Below are positions 32,776 through 42,929 of a stretch of 64,000 nt of DNA, piece after piece. The notes below the pieces were generated by a model. The model was not told the DNA's origin. It ran no database searches and saw only the letters and a list, made by a program, of their open reading frames with translations. The DNA lies in assembly GCA_016584305.1 (NCBI GenBank), contig JACEEZ010020431.1:20001-84000 (forward strand), read 5' to 3'. The DNA is from Chionoecetes opilio (Eukaryota; Arthropoda; Malacostraca; Decapoda; Majidae). Both the position numbers and the translations under genes were made by a program. Each line of letters starts with the position of its first letter. The first letter of the stretch is position 1.

Positions 32776-33840
32776 CTGTGTATCAGCAATAGGGCTTGGT
32801 AAATCTTCACATGTATCAAATCCTCTAGCTACTCGCTTAACCTGGTCTACATGAACTGCCTTTGCATGGTACTTATAAATGTGCTGTATAGTTATTTTAT
32901 TTCCATGCTCAATGGCAATGACCCTGTAAGGTCCTTCAAATATAGGATCTAACTTCGTAGCTATTTGCTGTACCTGAAAGTATACTACATCTCCTATAGC
33001 AATTGGCTTTTCTGCCGTGTATAGGCGTTGGTATTTAATCATATCCTCCTACGACAAGTCAATAGCATCTTTTACACGCTTGTATATGTTCTGAAGATCA
33101 ATCACTCTAACTTTTACGTAATCATCAAAATTGTATAGTTGTATAGTGGTTGTGGACTTTTGAAAGTCCTAAACTCTAAAATAAACTATAAAAAGGGTAA
33201 AGTTCTTACGGCTAATAAGTAGGGTAGAACAAGAAGTATCAGCTGGAAGCATTCAAGCTGGAAAAGCGTAGATTTAAAAAGGAATAGGGAGAAACTGGTT
33301 CACAAATAGGGTGATGAATGATTGGAATGGACTCAGTCGTCAGGTGGTCAATGCGGAGTCTATAGGGGTCTTTAAAAGGAGTCTGGATAAATTCATGGAT
33401 AGGGAAGAGAGGTGGATGTAGGTAGAGAGTTAAGTAACAGGACTACTTCGGCTTCTAGTAGCTTCCTTATTTTCTTATGTTCTTATGTTCTTATGACTCT
33501 GCTATAGAAGAGTATAAGGTAGTATTTTGTCTTGCCCAAAGACAATGAAATGTGGTGTTTCACATGTAGCCATGTGTAAGGAAGAGCTAAGTGTGGCAGA
33601 GACTTGGGGCATCCATTCATCCTATTGTGTACTGCAAGGTAGAGCTAGTGACTTCAAGAGTTTTATAATATTCCTACTTTGTCATTCTATCATGCCGTTG
33701 TTGCTAGTGATAGCAGCAACTAGATGCAACATAGCTGCTAGGGTGATAATGTTACATTTGTTAATGTTGAATAGTTGGCAAATTTATATTATAATTTTAT
33801 TATTTAGGACACCTATTTCAGCTGAATTAATTCTTTGGTA
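32746..33840 (-). pseudogene. Ty3/gypsy integrase fragment, split by a LINE end
   Basis: Read from high to low: about 33700-33497 gives DEWMPQVSATLSSSLH and TPHFIVFGQDKILPYTLL, and about 33150-32746 continues with YNFDDYVKVRVIDLQNIYK and the open block 33042-32746 (GDVVYFQVQQIATKLDPIF, EGPYRVIAIEHGNK). The first motif parallels the integrase at 27.6 kb; the second is the post-integrase barrel region. A LINE 3' end at about 33150-33496 separates the halves. Confidence 0.7.
33150..33496 (+). mobile_element. CR1/L2-like LINE 3' end
   Basis: In frames with a few shifts the plus strand encodes a typical LINE RT C-terminus: FTNRVMNDWNGLSRQVVNA followed by GVFKRSLDKFMDREERW, about 33300-33416. It ends in tandem TTCTTATG units (33471-33496), like the short 3' repeats of CR1-group LINEs. 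It is inserted in a gypsy integrase remnant, whose reading resumes on both sides. Confidence 0.7.
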
Positions 33841-33844
33841 CTAA

Positions 33845-34272
33845 ATAGATTGGTGAATCTGTCATATAGGCTTGTAAAATGTTTACTCCACGAATGGGGG
33901 CAAGGTCTAGAGTGCATATAGGCTTGTGAAATGTTTACTCCACGAATGGGGGCAAGATCTAGAGTGCATATAGGCTTGTGAAATGTTTACTCCACGAATG
34001 GGGGCAAGGTCTAGAGTGCATATTGGCTTGTAAAATGTTTACTCCACGAATGGGGGCAAGGTCTAGAGTGCATATAGGCTTGTGAAATGTTTACTCCACG
34101 AATGGGGGCAAGATCTAGAGTGCATATAGGCTTGTGAAATGTTTACTCTGCGAATGGGGGCAAGGTCTAGAGTGCATATAGGCTTGTAAAATGTTTACTC
34201 CACGAATGGGGGCAAGGTCTAGAGTGCATATAGGCTTGTAAAATATTTACTCCACGAATGGGGGCTAGGTCT
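33845..34272. repeat. 52 bp tandem array, left part
   Basis: About eight units with a period of exactly 52 bp. The unit contains GTCTAGAGTGCATATAGGCT, TGTAAAATGTTTACTCC and ACGAATGGGGGCAAG. Units differ at a few positions (GTGAAATG or GTAAAATG; CTCCACG or CTCTGCG). The right end is cut by a LINE insertion. Confidence 0.95.
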
Positions 34273-35568
34273 CCTAACTGAATCTTGGTCATCCTCCTTA
34301 AGGGGTTTCGGTGAAACTTTTGCTGTTGCCCTTGACATATCAAAAGCTTTTGATAAAGTCTGGCACAAATCTTTAATTTCCAAACTACCCTCAATCGGTT
34401 TATATCCTCCTCTCTGTATCTTCATCTTAAGTTTCCTTTCAAACCGTTTTATTGCAGCTACTGTAGACGGACATTGTTCTTCTCCTAAATCTATCAATAG
34501 TGGTGTTCCCCAGGGGTCTGTCCTATCACCCACTCTCTTTCTATTATTCATTAATGATCTTCTAAGTCTAACTCAAAGCCCTATCCACTCCTACGCTGAT
34601 GATTCTACCCTGCATTTTTCAACGTCGGTTATTAGACGTCCAACTCAACAGGAACTAAATGATTCACGGAGAAATGCCACCGAGCGCCTAACTTCTGATC
34701 TTTCTATAATTTATAATTGGGGCAAAGCAAACCTTGTTTTATTTAATGCCTCAAAAACCCAATTTCCTCACCTATCTACTCGACAAAACCTACCAGATAA
34801 CTATCCCCTCTTCTTCAATGACACTCAACTGTCTCCTTCTTCTACAATGAGCATTCTAGGACTATCCTTTACTAAAAATCTGAACTGGAAATCTCACATC
34901 TCATCTCTTGCTAAAACAGCTTCTAAGAAGTTAGGTGTCCTGTGGCGTCTGCGTCCTTTTTTTTCTCCCTCCCAATTGCTTGCTCTCTACAGGGGCCTTA
35001 TCCGCCCATGTATGGAGTATATCTCACATGTTTGGGGAGGATCTACTCATACAGCTCTCCTAAACAGGGTTGAGTCAAAAGCTTTTCGTCTCATCAACTC
35101 CTCTCCTCTGACTGACTGTCTTCAATCCTTAAATCACCGCCGCAATGTTGCTTCTCTTGCTCTCTTCTACCGTTATTTTCATGCTCACTGCTCTTCTGAA
35201 CTTGCTAACTGCATGCCTCCCCCCCTCCCGCGGCCTCGCTGCAAAAGACTTTCTACTCATTCTCATCCCTATTCTGTCCATTTTCCTAATGCAAGAGTTA
35301 ATCAGTATCTTTACTCTTTCATCCCTTTCACTGGTAAACTCTGGAACTCTCTTCCTGTTTTTATTTTTCCACTTTCCCATGTCTTAAATCTTTTCAAAAG
35401 AAGAGTAACAAGACACCTCCCGAACTAAATTGGCTCACCCCTCTTTTTTATTTTATTCTCTTACTGTCTTCTATATAGGGACTGGCAACTAAGCGGGCTT
35501 TGTGTTACCCATTTTTGTTGTGCCCTTGGCCAGTCCTTTGTGATGTAAAAAAAAAAAAAAAAAAAAAA
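34273..35568 (+). mobile_element. 5'-truncated Jockey/CR1-like LINE inserted in the 52 bp array
   Basis: Array sequence stops at GTCT (34269-34272) and resumes with GTCT at 35569-35572. The insert begins with RT coding sequence and ends in about 22 A residues. That is a 5'-truncated target-primed insertion with a short GTCT duplication. The 3' UTR contains GGACTGGC...GGCCAGTCC. A decayed relative is at 56420-57510. Confidence 0.85.
34274..35428 (+). CDS. LINE reverse transcriptase, C-terminal 384 codons, uninterrupted
   Basis: The frame is open from the truncation point to the TAA after LPN; no start codon belongs to it because the 5' part is missing. RT motifs in order: ALDISKAFDKVWHKSL (first catalytic Asp), SINSGVPQGSVLSPTLF, FINDLL, and SYADDSTLHF (YADD near 34592-34603), then FLGL-type thumb sequence, WGGSTHTALLNRVESKAFRL, and LWNSLPVFIFPLSH with NLFKRRVTRHL at the C-terminus. 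Uninterrupted coding plus an intact A-tail suggests a recent insertion. It cannot be autonomous, since endonuclease and ORF1 are absent. Confidence 0.85.
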   Translation, partial: LTESWSSSLRGFGETFAVALDISKAFDKVWHKSLISKLPSIGLYPPLCIFILSFLSNRFIAATVDGHCSSPKSINSGVPQGSVLSPTLFLLFINDLLSLTQSPIHSYADDSTLHFSTSVIRRPTQQELNDSRRNATERLTSDLSIIYNWGKANLVLFNASKTQFPHLSTRQNLPDNYPLFFNDTQLSPSSTMSILGLSFTKNLNWKSHISSLAKTASKKLGVLWRLRPFFSPSQLLALYRGLIRPCMEYISHVWGGSTHTALLNRVESKAFRLINSSPLTDCLQSLNHRRNVASLALFYRYFHAHCSSELANCMPPPLPRPRCKRLSTHSHPYSVHFPNARVNQYLYSFIPFTGKLWNSLPVFIFPLSHVLNLFKRRVTRHLPN

Positions 35569-35912
35569 GTCTAGAGTGCATATAGGCTTGTAAAATGTTT
35601 ACTCCACGAATGGAGGCAAGGTCTAGAGTGCATATTGTCTTGTAAATTGTTTACTCCACGAATGGGGGCAAGGTCTAGAGTGTATATAGACTTGTAAAAT
35701 GTTTACTCCACGAATGGGGGCAAGGTCTAGAGTGCATATAGGCTTGTAAAATGTTTACTCTGCGAATGGGGGCAAGGTCTAGAGTGCATATAGGCTTGTA
35801 AAATGTTTACTCCACGAATGGGGGCAAGGTCTAGAGTGCATATAGGCTTGTAAAATGTTTACTCCACGAATAGGGGCAAGGTCTAGAGTGCATATTGGCT
35901 TGTAAATGTCAC
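35569..35912. repeat. 52 bp tandem array, right part
   Basis: Between six and seven more units of the 33.8 kb array, in phase with it across the LINE insertion. Confidence 0.95.
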
Positions 35913-36365
35913 TTTGTTGTTCTTGTTTTTAAGTAATCTTAAAGTAATCGTCCAGACCATTTCATCATTCCTGATTTAATGCAATCAAAGCATAGCCATT
36001 AACGAGTATATCAACAATACGTCGTCACTTTTTGTATCCAGTCAGCCGTTTTTAAATAATCCGCAATAAAAATCTGCAAATTCCCCGATTTTTAAAAAAC
36101 GCTCTCAAGGTTTGCAGACGCTCAGGCTCGGGTTTCGGTGACGTAGCATCAGGGAGGCTCATCTTCCCGCGCTGATCAGAGAGACACGTAAACAAGAGAT
36201 AAATACAGGGTGAAAACACGAGTTTATGCAAATGTTGATACAGGAGATAGACCGAATTATTCTAAGAACAAAATGCTCTTACCCATATGCTTCTGAAGCT
36301 TCCTTTACGTGACATGGAGTGAGAAAGAATTACCGCGGCGTCATGAAAACTCACGGCTAGCGGGA

Positions 36366-36693
36366 GGCAGGAGGGATGAGATGTCACTCGCGCTTTATGC
36401 CCCCCGGTGAAATTATGAATTATTAATCATAATTTCTACTAGTTATGGACAATTCAGTATCTTATAAGTTTTAACTACAAAATCGATATTAATAAACGGT
36501 GTTATTTCCCAAAATAAGCAGTACATGAGAACAGCAGGGCTGTCAAAGCAATAATGTAAAGGGCTACTTGACTTTTATGTCGGCGAGGGAGAGGCAAGGT
36601 GGGTAGGGATGGGTGCCGTGTGAGGCTACATAGCTGTGTCCCTCCTTCTCCCGCCCAGATTAGTGGCAGTGTTTAGTTTGAGAGAGTAAAACT
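36366..36693 (+). repeat. Left long internal inverted repeat
   Basis: Starting GGCAGGAGG..ATGAGATGT, it matches the reverse complement of 38138-38463, including CCCCCCGG, ATAATTCATAATTT-type and GGCGAGGGAGAGGCAAGGTG blocks. Weaker similarity extends inward to about 36745. Confidence 0.85.
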
Positions 36694-36714
36694 CTGCGGA
36701 CAAGGGCCGTACTC

Positions 36715-37723
36715 TTACAGTAACGTGGAGTATGCGGATATGGTGTTTATTACGGGTTCTGCAATGGAAGTGAAAATGCTGCCGTACAGGAATACAGAAA
36801 AAATACCCTAACAGAAAATGTCCCAATGTTCGAACATTTTACAGGGTATTTCAACACCTTCGTGACAAAGGATCTTTCCCTGGAATGGGTGCAACAGCTG
36901 AAAGGATAGGGGAACATGAAAAGGTGAGGCAGATTCTTCTTTGCAGCGGAAAACAGCCCAGACATAAGCACAAGAAAAATTTTCCCTCCGACTTGGAGTT
37001 TCTCACATGAAAGCATGGAGGGTGCTGAAAAAAGAAGGTCTTCATCCATATCATCTGCACAAGGTTCAACTCTTCAGGATGGAGATTCGGAGGCGATTGG
37101 AGTTTTGTAAATCGCTACAAGCAAATTCCCAGCTGGGAAAAATAATTTTGTTCACCGATGAGGCCACATTTACCCGTGCCGGAATGCATAATGCTCATAA
37201 TGAACATGGTGATCAAAGGAGAATCCTCACAAGGTGGTAGAAAGTAATTTCCAGCAAAGATTTTCTATTAAGTCTGGTGTGGCATGATTGGTGAGCACTT
37301 GTTTGGGCCCCCCAATCTTTCAAGATCGCATTAACGGGGATATTTATGCTAATTTTTTGATAGATCACCTCCCCTCACTCCTAGATGTTCCCCTGGGCAC
37401 ACGGCGCCGACTAGTATTTCAGCATGACGGGGCCCCACCACATTTCAGTAGCAAGTGAGGCAGCATTTTGACCAAGCATTTCCTGGACGGTGGATGGGCC
37501 CGGGGGAGGACCACACCCATGGCCTGCCAGATCACCAGACCTAACACCACTGGATTTTTATCTCTGGGGAGACATGAAATCACATGTATACAATAAGAAA
37601 AGTGACAAAAAAGCAAGAACTTCTGGAGAGAATAATGGCAGTTTCACAGCACATCAAGAACAAGCCAGAAATTTAAAAAAAAGTGTTCTTTCCATACTTC
37701 AGCGGAGCGCAACTGTGTATTGA
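36715..37723 (+). pseudogene. Tc1/mariner-type transposase (DUF4817 plus DDE_3), frameshifted
   Basis: N-terminal helix-turn-helix-like part in shifting frames: YGFCNGSENAAVQEYRK near 36745-36800 and VFQHLRDKGSFPGMGATAE near 36846-36900, matching the DUF4817 pattern. Then HPYHLHKVQLFRMEIRRRLE (37038-37100), ILFTDEATFTRAGMHNAHNE (first catalytic Asp), FQHDGAPPHFS near 37420 (second Asp), and WPARSPDLTPLDFYLWGDM near 37508-37575 (end of the DDE/D domain). Frame changes and a premature stop after 37240 make it inactive. It lies between the two long inverted repeats. Confidence 0.8.
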
Positions 37724-38137
37724 AGCTGATGGTGGCCACTTTGAACACTTGATGTGATCATCACAACATTAAGGTAAGTCATGATGGGCAAGAGACAGTA
37801 CGTAAGAGTAAGTAGATCGAGCGCCGGGAGATTACTGACATTCAGCTGTAGACGTTGCCACGTAGCATTTTACAGTATTAGTGTGTCAAATTTCAGCTAT
37901 GCTGTCTTCATGTAATGCTTATCAGTAAATTTAATGAATCTTTGTCTCGTTATAAGATACTGTAATGCTCCAATTTTTAACAATCATAATTAAACTAATG
38001 TTCAAATTTCAGAGATGACCACGATCCGTAAAAATCCCCATATCCAGAACCCCATATCCAGAATAATACTCCACATACCGTAAGCGTACAACACTGTCTA
38101 CAGCTTATTTCTCTCAAATTGATACTAAATAAGTCAT

Positions 38138-38463
38138 GATTTAACTCCTCAAACAAACACTGCCGCTAATCTGGGCGGGAGAAGGAGGGACACAGCTGAT
38201 GTAGCCTCGCACGGCACCCATCCCTACCCACCTTGCCTCTCCCTCGCCGACATAATGTCAAGTAGCCCTTACATTATTGTTATGACACCCTGCTGTTCTC
38301 ATGTATGCTTATTTGGTAAATAACAGCCGTTATTAATATCGATTGTGTAGTTAAAACTTATAAGATACTGTAATTGTCCATAATAGTAGAAATTATGATT
38401 AAATAATTCATAATTTCAAACCCGGGGGACATACGCGCGAGTGCACATCTCATACCTCCTGCC
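38138..38463 (-). repeat. Right long internal inverted repeat
   Basis: Reverse-complement partner of 36366-36693, ending CATACCTCCTGCC. Substitutions and small indels separate the arms, so they are not freshly duplicated. Confidence 0.85.
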
Positions 38464-38896
38464 AAGATAAAGAGACAGATAAAGAAAGATAAAGGACACC
38501 GTTAATCCACCTCGTACTCGGGCTCAAACATATAGGAACCCCTGACAATCTGAGGTTCGTTTTCCTCATAGTATACGCGACCAGCGTCATTTTTTTGGTG
38601 TCAGATTGAGCATCGTCTCTAAATCTGTCACAGCGACAGATTCACTGTCGACACCGAAGTACAATCGCTCATCATAACATTTGCCGACAGGGGCCAGACA
38701 GAGTGTCTGCGGGCGTCCCTGTTCTGACGTCATCAAAACCCGTCGTAGCCCTGTTGGAGGGGAAAATTTTTTTTTCGCGCGCTTTTTACAAAAGTCGTGT
38801 TTTTACGGAAATAAGGCCTGGAAATAATTATTTTGGTGGATTAGGTGTTTTGAAGTTTAACATAATTCGGCAAAAAAAAAAAAAGGGTCTGGACGA

Positions 38897-39010
38897 TTAC
38901 TTTAAGTAATCTTAAGTAATCATAAGTTTTTAATCTTATGTAATCTTATGAATCTTAATAATCTTAAGTAATCTTAAGTAATCTTAATCTTAATCATTTT
39001 TGTAATCTTA
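38897..39010. repeat. TAATCTTAAG-type short repeat
   Basis: Degenerate tandem AAGTAATCTT units directly beside the right end of the mariner-type element, which ends in a matching GATTACTT. The repeat may have expanded from the element's terminus and target. Confidence 0.7.
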
Positions 39011-40300
39011 AGTAATGTTTTGTAGTTGTAATAGAAGTATTTTTTGGTGAGGGTATTTAAAAAGTTGACTTTAGCCTGTGCGAGCTTGGACACGTTCCAA
39101 TCTTTTGTGTGGACGTCTATTTCCCACTTGTTAAACTCTGTACCATTGTCCGAGAGCAATATGGATGGTGTATTGAATTTAAAGAAGGCTTCATTTTTTT
39201 AAAGGGGTTGTGGGAACTGTTCGAAGCGTTTTGTCTTTTAGTAGTATCGACACTAAAAACTTGAAAAATTATCAATGACCACCAACAGGTATCGAAAACC
39301 TAATTATGTTAGTGGGAGTTTTAGCAAGACAATGGCTATTGTCACCCAAGGTCCTTTGGGTGTAGGATCAGTTAGCATAGGGGCAGATTTTTCCAACTAA
39401 ACCCTTTGTGTCAGCGCACGTTTAACATTTATCTATGTGAATCAAAATATCACGGCGCATGTATGGCCAAAAAGTATTCCAAACGTGCTAGGTGCAAGAA
39501 CTTATCTTTCCCAGGGTGGCCTGCATGGCTAGAATTATGTAAAAGGCAAAGGAATCTTGGTATTAGTGTTGAAGGTACTACCAACTGTGTAACCTGGCGT
39601 TTTGGTTCCTGTCTTGTCGTGGGATATGTATCTCTCATCAAAAGGTTGTATTGTAATCTAAACTCACATAGTGGGACAGATAGTTTTTGGAATTGTGTAT
39701 CATCTCTTGACTCCAAGTAGTAAATGATGAGAGCACATAATGGAACATTTCGCATTTCTTTTGCAATGTTGGGAATAACGATTTGGGTGTCATGTTTTGG
39801 TTGCTCAGGTGTCGCGGCTGTAAGTGCAATATTTCGTGATAATGAATCTGCCACGAACTTTTTACTCTGCCTGACAGATACTCAAATTTTGGCTGGAAGT
39901 CTAGAATTGTCAGGCGCCAACGTGCCAATTTGTGTGACAATTCTTTGGAATTGAATAATTCCACTTCAGAGGCATGGTCTGTCTTAACAAAAATGTTGTA
40001 CTCATAGATGATAGATTTGAAATGCTTTGAAGACCATACAACAGCTAGAGCTTCTTTATGTGTGGTTAAATAGTTACGCTCTGCGGGATTGAGTTCTGCT
40101 GGCATATGCCAATGTGCGCCATTTACCTCTCGCATCTTTCTGCATTAGAACAGCACCAAGGCCTACATCTGATGCATCAGTAAAAAGTGTAAACTGACGC
40201 GTATAATCTGGGCAAGCAAGGACTGGGGCATCACACAACAATGATTTTAACTTACTAAATGCCTGCTTGAGTCGACCTTGTGACCCAAGGAATTTGTTAA
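38990..40300 (-). pseudogene. Ty3/gypsy pol fragment: RT end, RNase H, integrase
   Basis: Read from high to low: about 40280-40140 (TLFTDASDVGLGAVLMQK, start of RNase H), 40135-39860 (LNPAERNYLTTHKEALAVVW, FVKTDHA, LARWRLTILDFQPKFEYLSG), 39854-39450 (MADSLSRN, then HNSSHAGHPGKDKFLHLARL, the zinc-binding HHCC region), about 39300-39240 (RYLLVVIDNFSSF, integrase core) and 39159-39100 (LSDNGTEFN, second integrase Asp). Order is canonical gypsy. Frameshifts and stops intervene. It opposes the direction of the LTR-like repeat at 40.5 kb. Confidence 0.82.
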
Positions 40301-40539
40301 CGATGTAAATTGCTTAGAGTGTGTTTCTTACTTATCTCTCTTGTCGTAGAAATGTTCGTTAGTGTTGTTTGTATACTTGTAGCAATTGTAGACGTGATCA
40401 ATATCAACTTGTAGTTTCTGGCTGGTTGGTTGGTTGCGGTTGAGTTAGGCTTGATATAACTTTCGGCGAGCGTTGAGTACTTTCTTGGGAGAGCTATGAA
40501 GAGAGATTTTTGTAAATTAGCGTGTTTGCGCTGGTTGGT

Positions 40540-41735
40540 GGCGGTAAAGGTACGTAGGCTGCTGGTTTATTGTTTGTGGTTGTGATAATGGCTTACTATG
40601 AGTTTCGTTACACGTCGTCGTAACTTGGTAGGACGTGGGAGAGCTGTGTAACGCTTGGAACTCAGTAAAACTCTTGTAGTGGTTTGTAATTAATTGTAGA
40701 ATTGCGTTTTTTTTTTCATTCACACTGCGTAAATGCCACTATTGTAAGTCTCTGCTTGTAGAGACTTTCTTGGACTAAGTCAAAATGGTAGATTACAATT
40801 TGTACACATTTATATATAAGTCCATTAATAAACTTAGTTTTGTTACAACCAAATATGTAGACGTGGCGGCGGAGCTGGTAAGATGATCTTCTAGGACCCT
40901 AGGTAGTGCCGCAGTCCAAGATGTTCTGTCCTGTCGTTCTCTCCGTTTGTCACTCACTCGGGGTGCTTCCTGCTTGCGTCACCAGTTGACGTCGAAATTT
41001 ATACTAGTCATAACAGGCTGACGTACATACAATTGTTCTGTGATCTACTTCCTTGAGCTAACAAAATGACGAACTGTCTTTGGTTATCACGTCTAACCCG
41101 AAAAAGATACATGTAATTGTATAAGTATTTTATGTACATAATTATTTGATATAAATGTTTCTAAAATTCTACCGTAAAATTTTACCGTTTCATTTGATGT
41201 TGAGTACAACAAAGTATCTTGTATGGAAATTGTAATACATGTTACAATTGTGTGCTAATAGTTGTAATTTAATTATAATAGTACATAGTGCGAATTATTG
41301 AATATGGCAGAAGTGATTAATGACTGACATTTCCCAGGCCGCTATGGAATTTGTCCTCAAATTAGTAAAACAAGAATTAGCTAGGGAACGAATAGAGTTA
41401 ATAGAAAATGTACACCTAACTACAGTCTATATGCATACATACATTATATCCATAATATATTCTAAACTTCCCAAAGCTTAATTCCTTATTGCAAAAAATC
41501 TGTAAAGTCAGAGCTATAAACACATAAGAAATTTAAGAAGAATTTGGCGGGACCAGAGATGGAAGGTTGGACCGCTTGAATTTCAAGCATCATGTTATTA
41601 TTGTTACAAATTCAATTGTGGAAAACAATGGTTTGCATGATGTTCAACATAAAAGTTTCAAGTAAAAAGATAAAAGTTGTAATTCAATAATTATAATATT
41701 AGTGCAAATTATTATATATGGCAGAAGTGATTGCT
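40540..41735 (+). repeat. Gypsy LTR-like repeat plus leader and gag start, copy 2
   Basis: Direct repeat of 28076-29205. Landmarks: GTTACACGTCGTCGTAACTTG, TGTAAGTCTCTGCTTGTAGAG at 40745, ATATGGCAGAAGTGATTAATG near 41304, and a gag-like start read as MEFVLKLVKQELARERIEL from about 41344. After 41650 another LTR-end-like string, TATATGGCAGAAGTGATTGC, occurs at 41716, which suggests stacked LTR ends. Confidence 0.65.
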
Positions 41736-41884
41736 GATTGACATAACGAGTCTCCGCTTGATCGCCATGACTCTTTTACACTGAGTCCCCGCGGCTTCGG
41801 TACTATGGGCAAAATCTTATTAGATCGGCTAACCGTCACTAGGTTGTCAGATTTTCTTTTGCCTTCTCTGCCGCATACACCGGC

Positions 41885-42546
41885 GCCTGTATGAGTATTA
41901 TCTGTTAGTAGTATTGTACTTGTTTTGAGTGCGCAAGGCACGCACAGCACCGGCAACGGCTACTTTTTGCCACGCCACTCCTACACATTATTTCTTACTT
42001 TGCTTAGTAGCTGTAAGATATTTTACCATTTCATATATGTGTTTTGTTTTAGCAATATTGCAATATCATGCTCATTTGTTTGTCAAGATAATTCCATATT
42101 TACTTATATGTACTTGTATTGTATAATTTAAATTACATTATTCTGCTGCATGCCCTATCTTGTATTATGTTATATTTAATATGCTAGGATATGCATCGTT
42201 AATACACATATCTAGTTTATATGCACGTAGGATAATTTCTTCATTGTTATCGGCACCATGCCCTATCAATGGTCCGTAGAGGGCACGGCCGGTAGGTGAC
42301 CGTGCGTTGTAATAAGCAGCTATCAGTATATTCAAGTTTGACACCCTGTCTTTAGCATTAGAGGCGACCTCTACCAGCGCCCACTTCGGACAAGGTAAGC
42401 GTGGGTCAGGATTAAGGTCAGCCAGTTACCCCAGAGTTGCCGCCTTGAGAAGACGATTCCTACCTTTCGTCTGGACGGCACCAATCTTGTACAAATCATC
42501 TACTTGTGCAAATATACAAAGCTACTACACTCCCTGTGTATCCTGA

Positions 42547-42550
<4 letters not shown>
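41885..42550 (+). repeat. Duplicated block D, first copy (unique part)
   Basis: From TATGAGTATTATCTGTTAGTA to the (CA)n, this matches 50650-51310 at high identity, with the same landmarks (GCACCGGCAACGGCTACTT, GGTCCGTAGAGGGCACGGCC, CAGAGTTGCCGCCTTGAGAA). The same LINE and downstream sequence follow in both copies, so the duplication extends to about 45.0 and 53.0 kb. Confidence 0.85.

Positions 42551-42620
<70 letters not shown>
42550..42620. repeat. (CA)n microsatellite
   Basis: About 35 CA units, interrupted on its right by a SINE that is absent from the matching place in the second block copy. Confidence 0.95.
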
Positions 42621-42623
<3 letters not shown>

Positions 42624-42915
42624 CGTAGTGTAAGGGTTAGCACGCTCGGCTCACAACCGAGAAGTCCCGGGTTCGATCCCCGGGCGGAGCGAAGACAGAC
42701 GGGCGGTCTTCTTCCCGAGCCCCGAGCCCCTGTCCACCCAGCAGTGAATGGGTACCGGGTGTTAGCCGGGGGTTTGTGACCCGCCCCCCGGGGTGGTGGT
42801 TTCGGCCAACACTAAGGATGAATGAGAAAAATAAATGTTGATATGGAGACGGGGCCATACGAGCGTTGCCCTGGCCCTGTAAAATACAACTAGATGAATA
42901 CAACTAGATTAATAC
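42621..42915 (+). mobile_element. tRNA-Val-headed SINE with LINE-derived tail, family S3
   Basis: The head is CTCCGTAGTGTAAGGGTTAG, anticodon arm CTCGGCTCACAACCGAG (CAC, Val) and B box GGTTCGATCCCCGG with a closing GCGGAGC. After a GC-rich body, the tail GATATGGAGACGGGGCCATA through CCTGTAAAATACAACTAGAT matches the 3' end of the LINE at 43540-43610 (GACACGGAAACGGGACCACA, then CCTGTAAAACACAACTAGGT). Such tail sharing lets a SINE use that LINE's machinery. Other copies: 45381-45685 (minus) and 61325-61620 (smeared). Confidence 0.85.
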
Positions 42916-42929
42916 ACACGCACAAATAA

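Larger units (their letters stand above)
35942..38902 (+). mobile_element. Tc1/mariner-superfamily element with broken transposase
   Basis: Termini are 17 bp perfect inverted repeats (AAGTAATCGTCCAGACC), flanked by TA at 35940-35941 and 38903-38904. Because the flanks read CTTAA and TTTAAG, a TTAA reading of the duplication is also possible. Inside, long inverted repeats of about 330 bp (36366-36693 and 38138-38463) bracket a transposase pseudogene. The transposase type supports Tc1/mariner. Alternatively an inner element with 330 bp repeats sits in an outer one with 17 bp ends. Confidence 0.75.

Noticed and set aside
33845..35912. CRISPR-like array
   Set aside because: Units are head-to-tail with no unique spacers, in a eukaryotic repeat context; it is a simple 52 bp tandem repeat split by a LINE.
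42621..42690. tRNA-Val(CAC) gene
   Set aside because: It has A and B boxes and a good anticodon arm, but it continues into a repeat body with a LINE-derived tail and occurs in other copies, so it is a SINE head.
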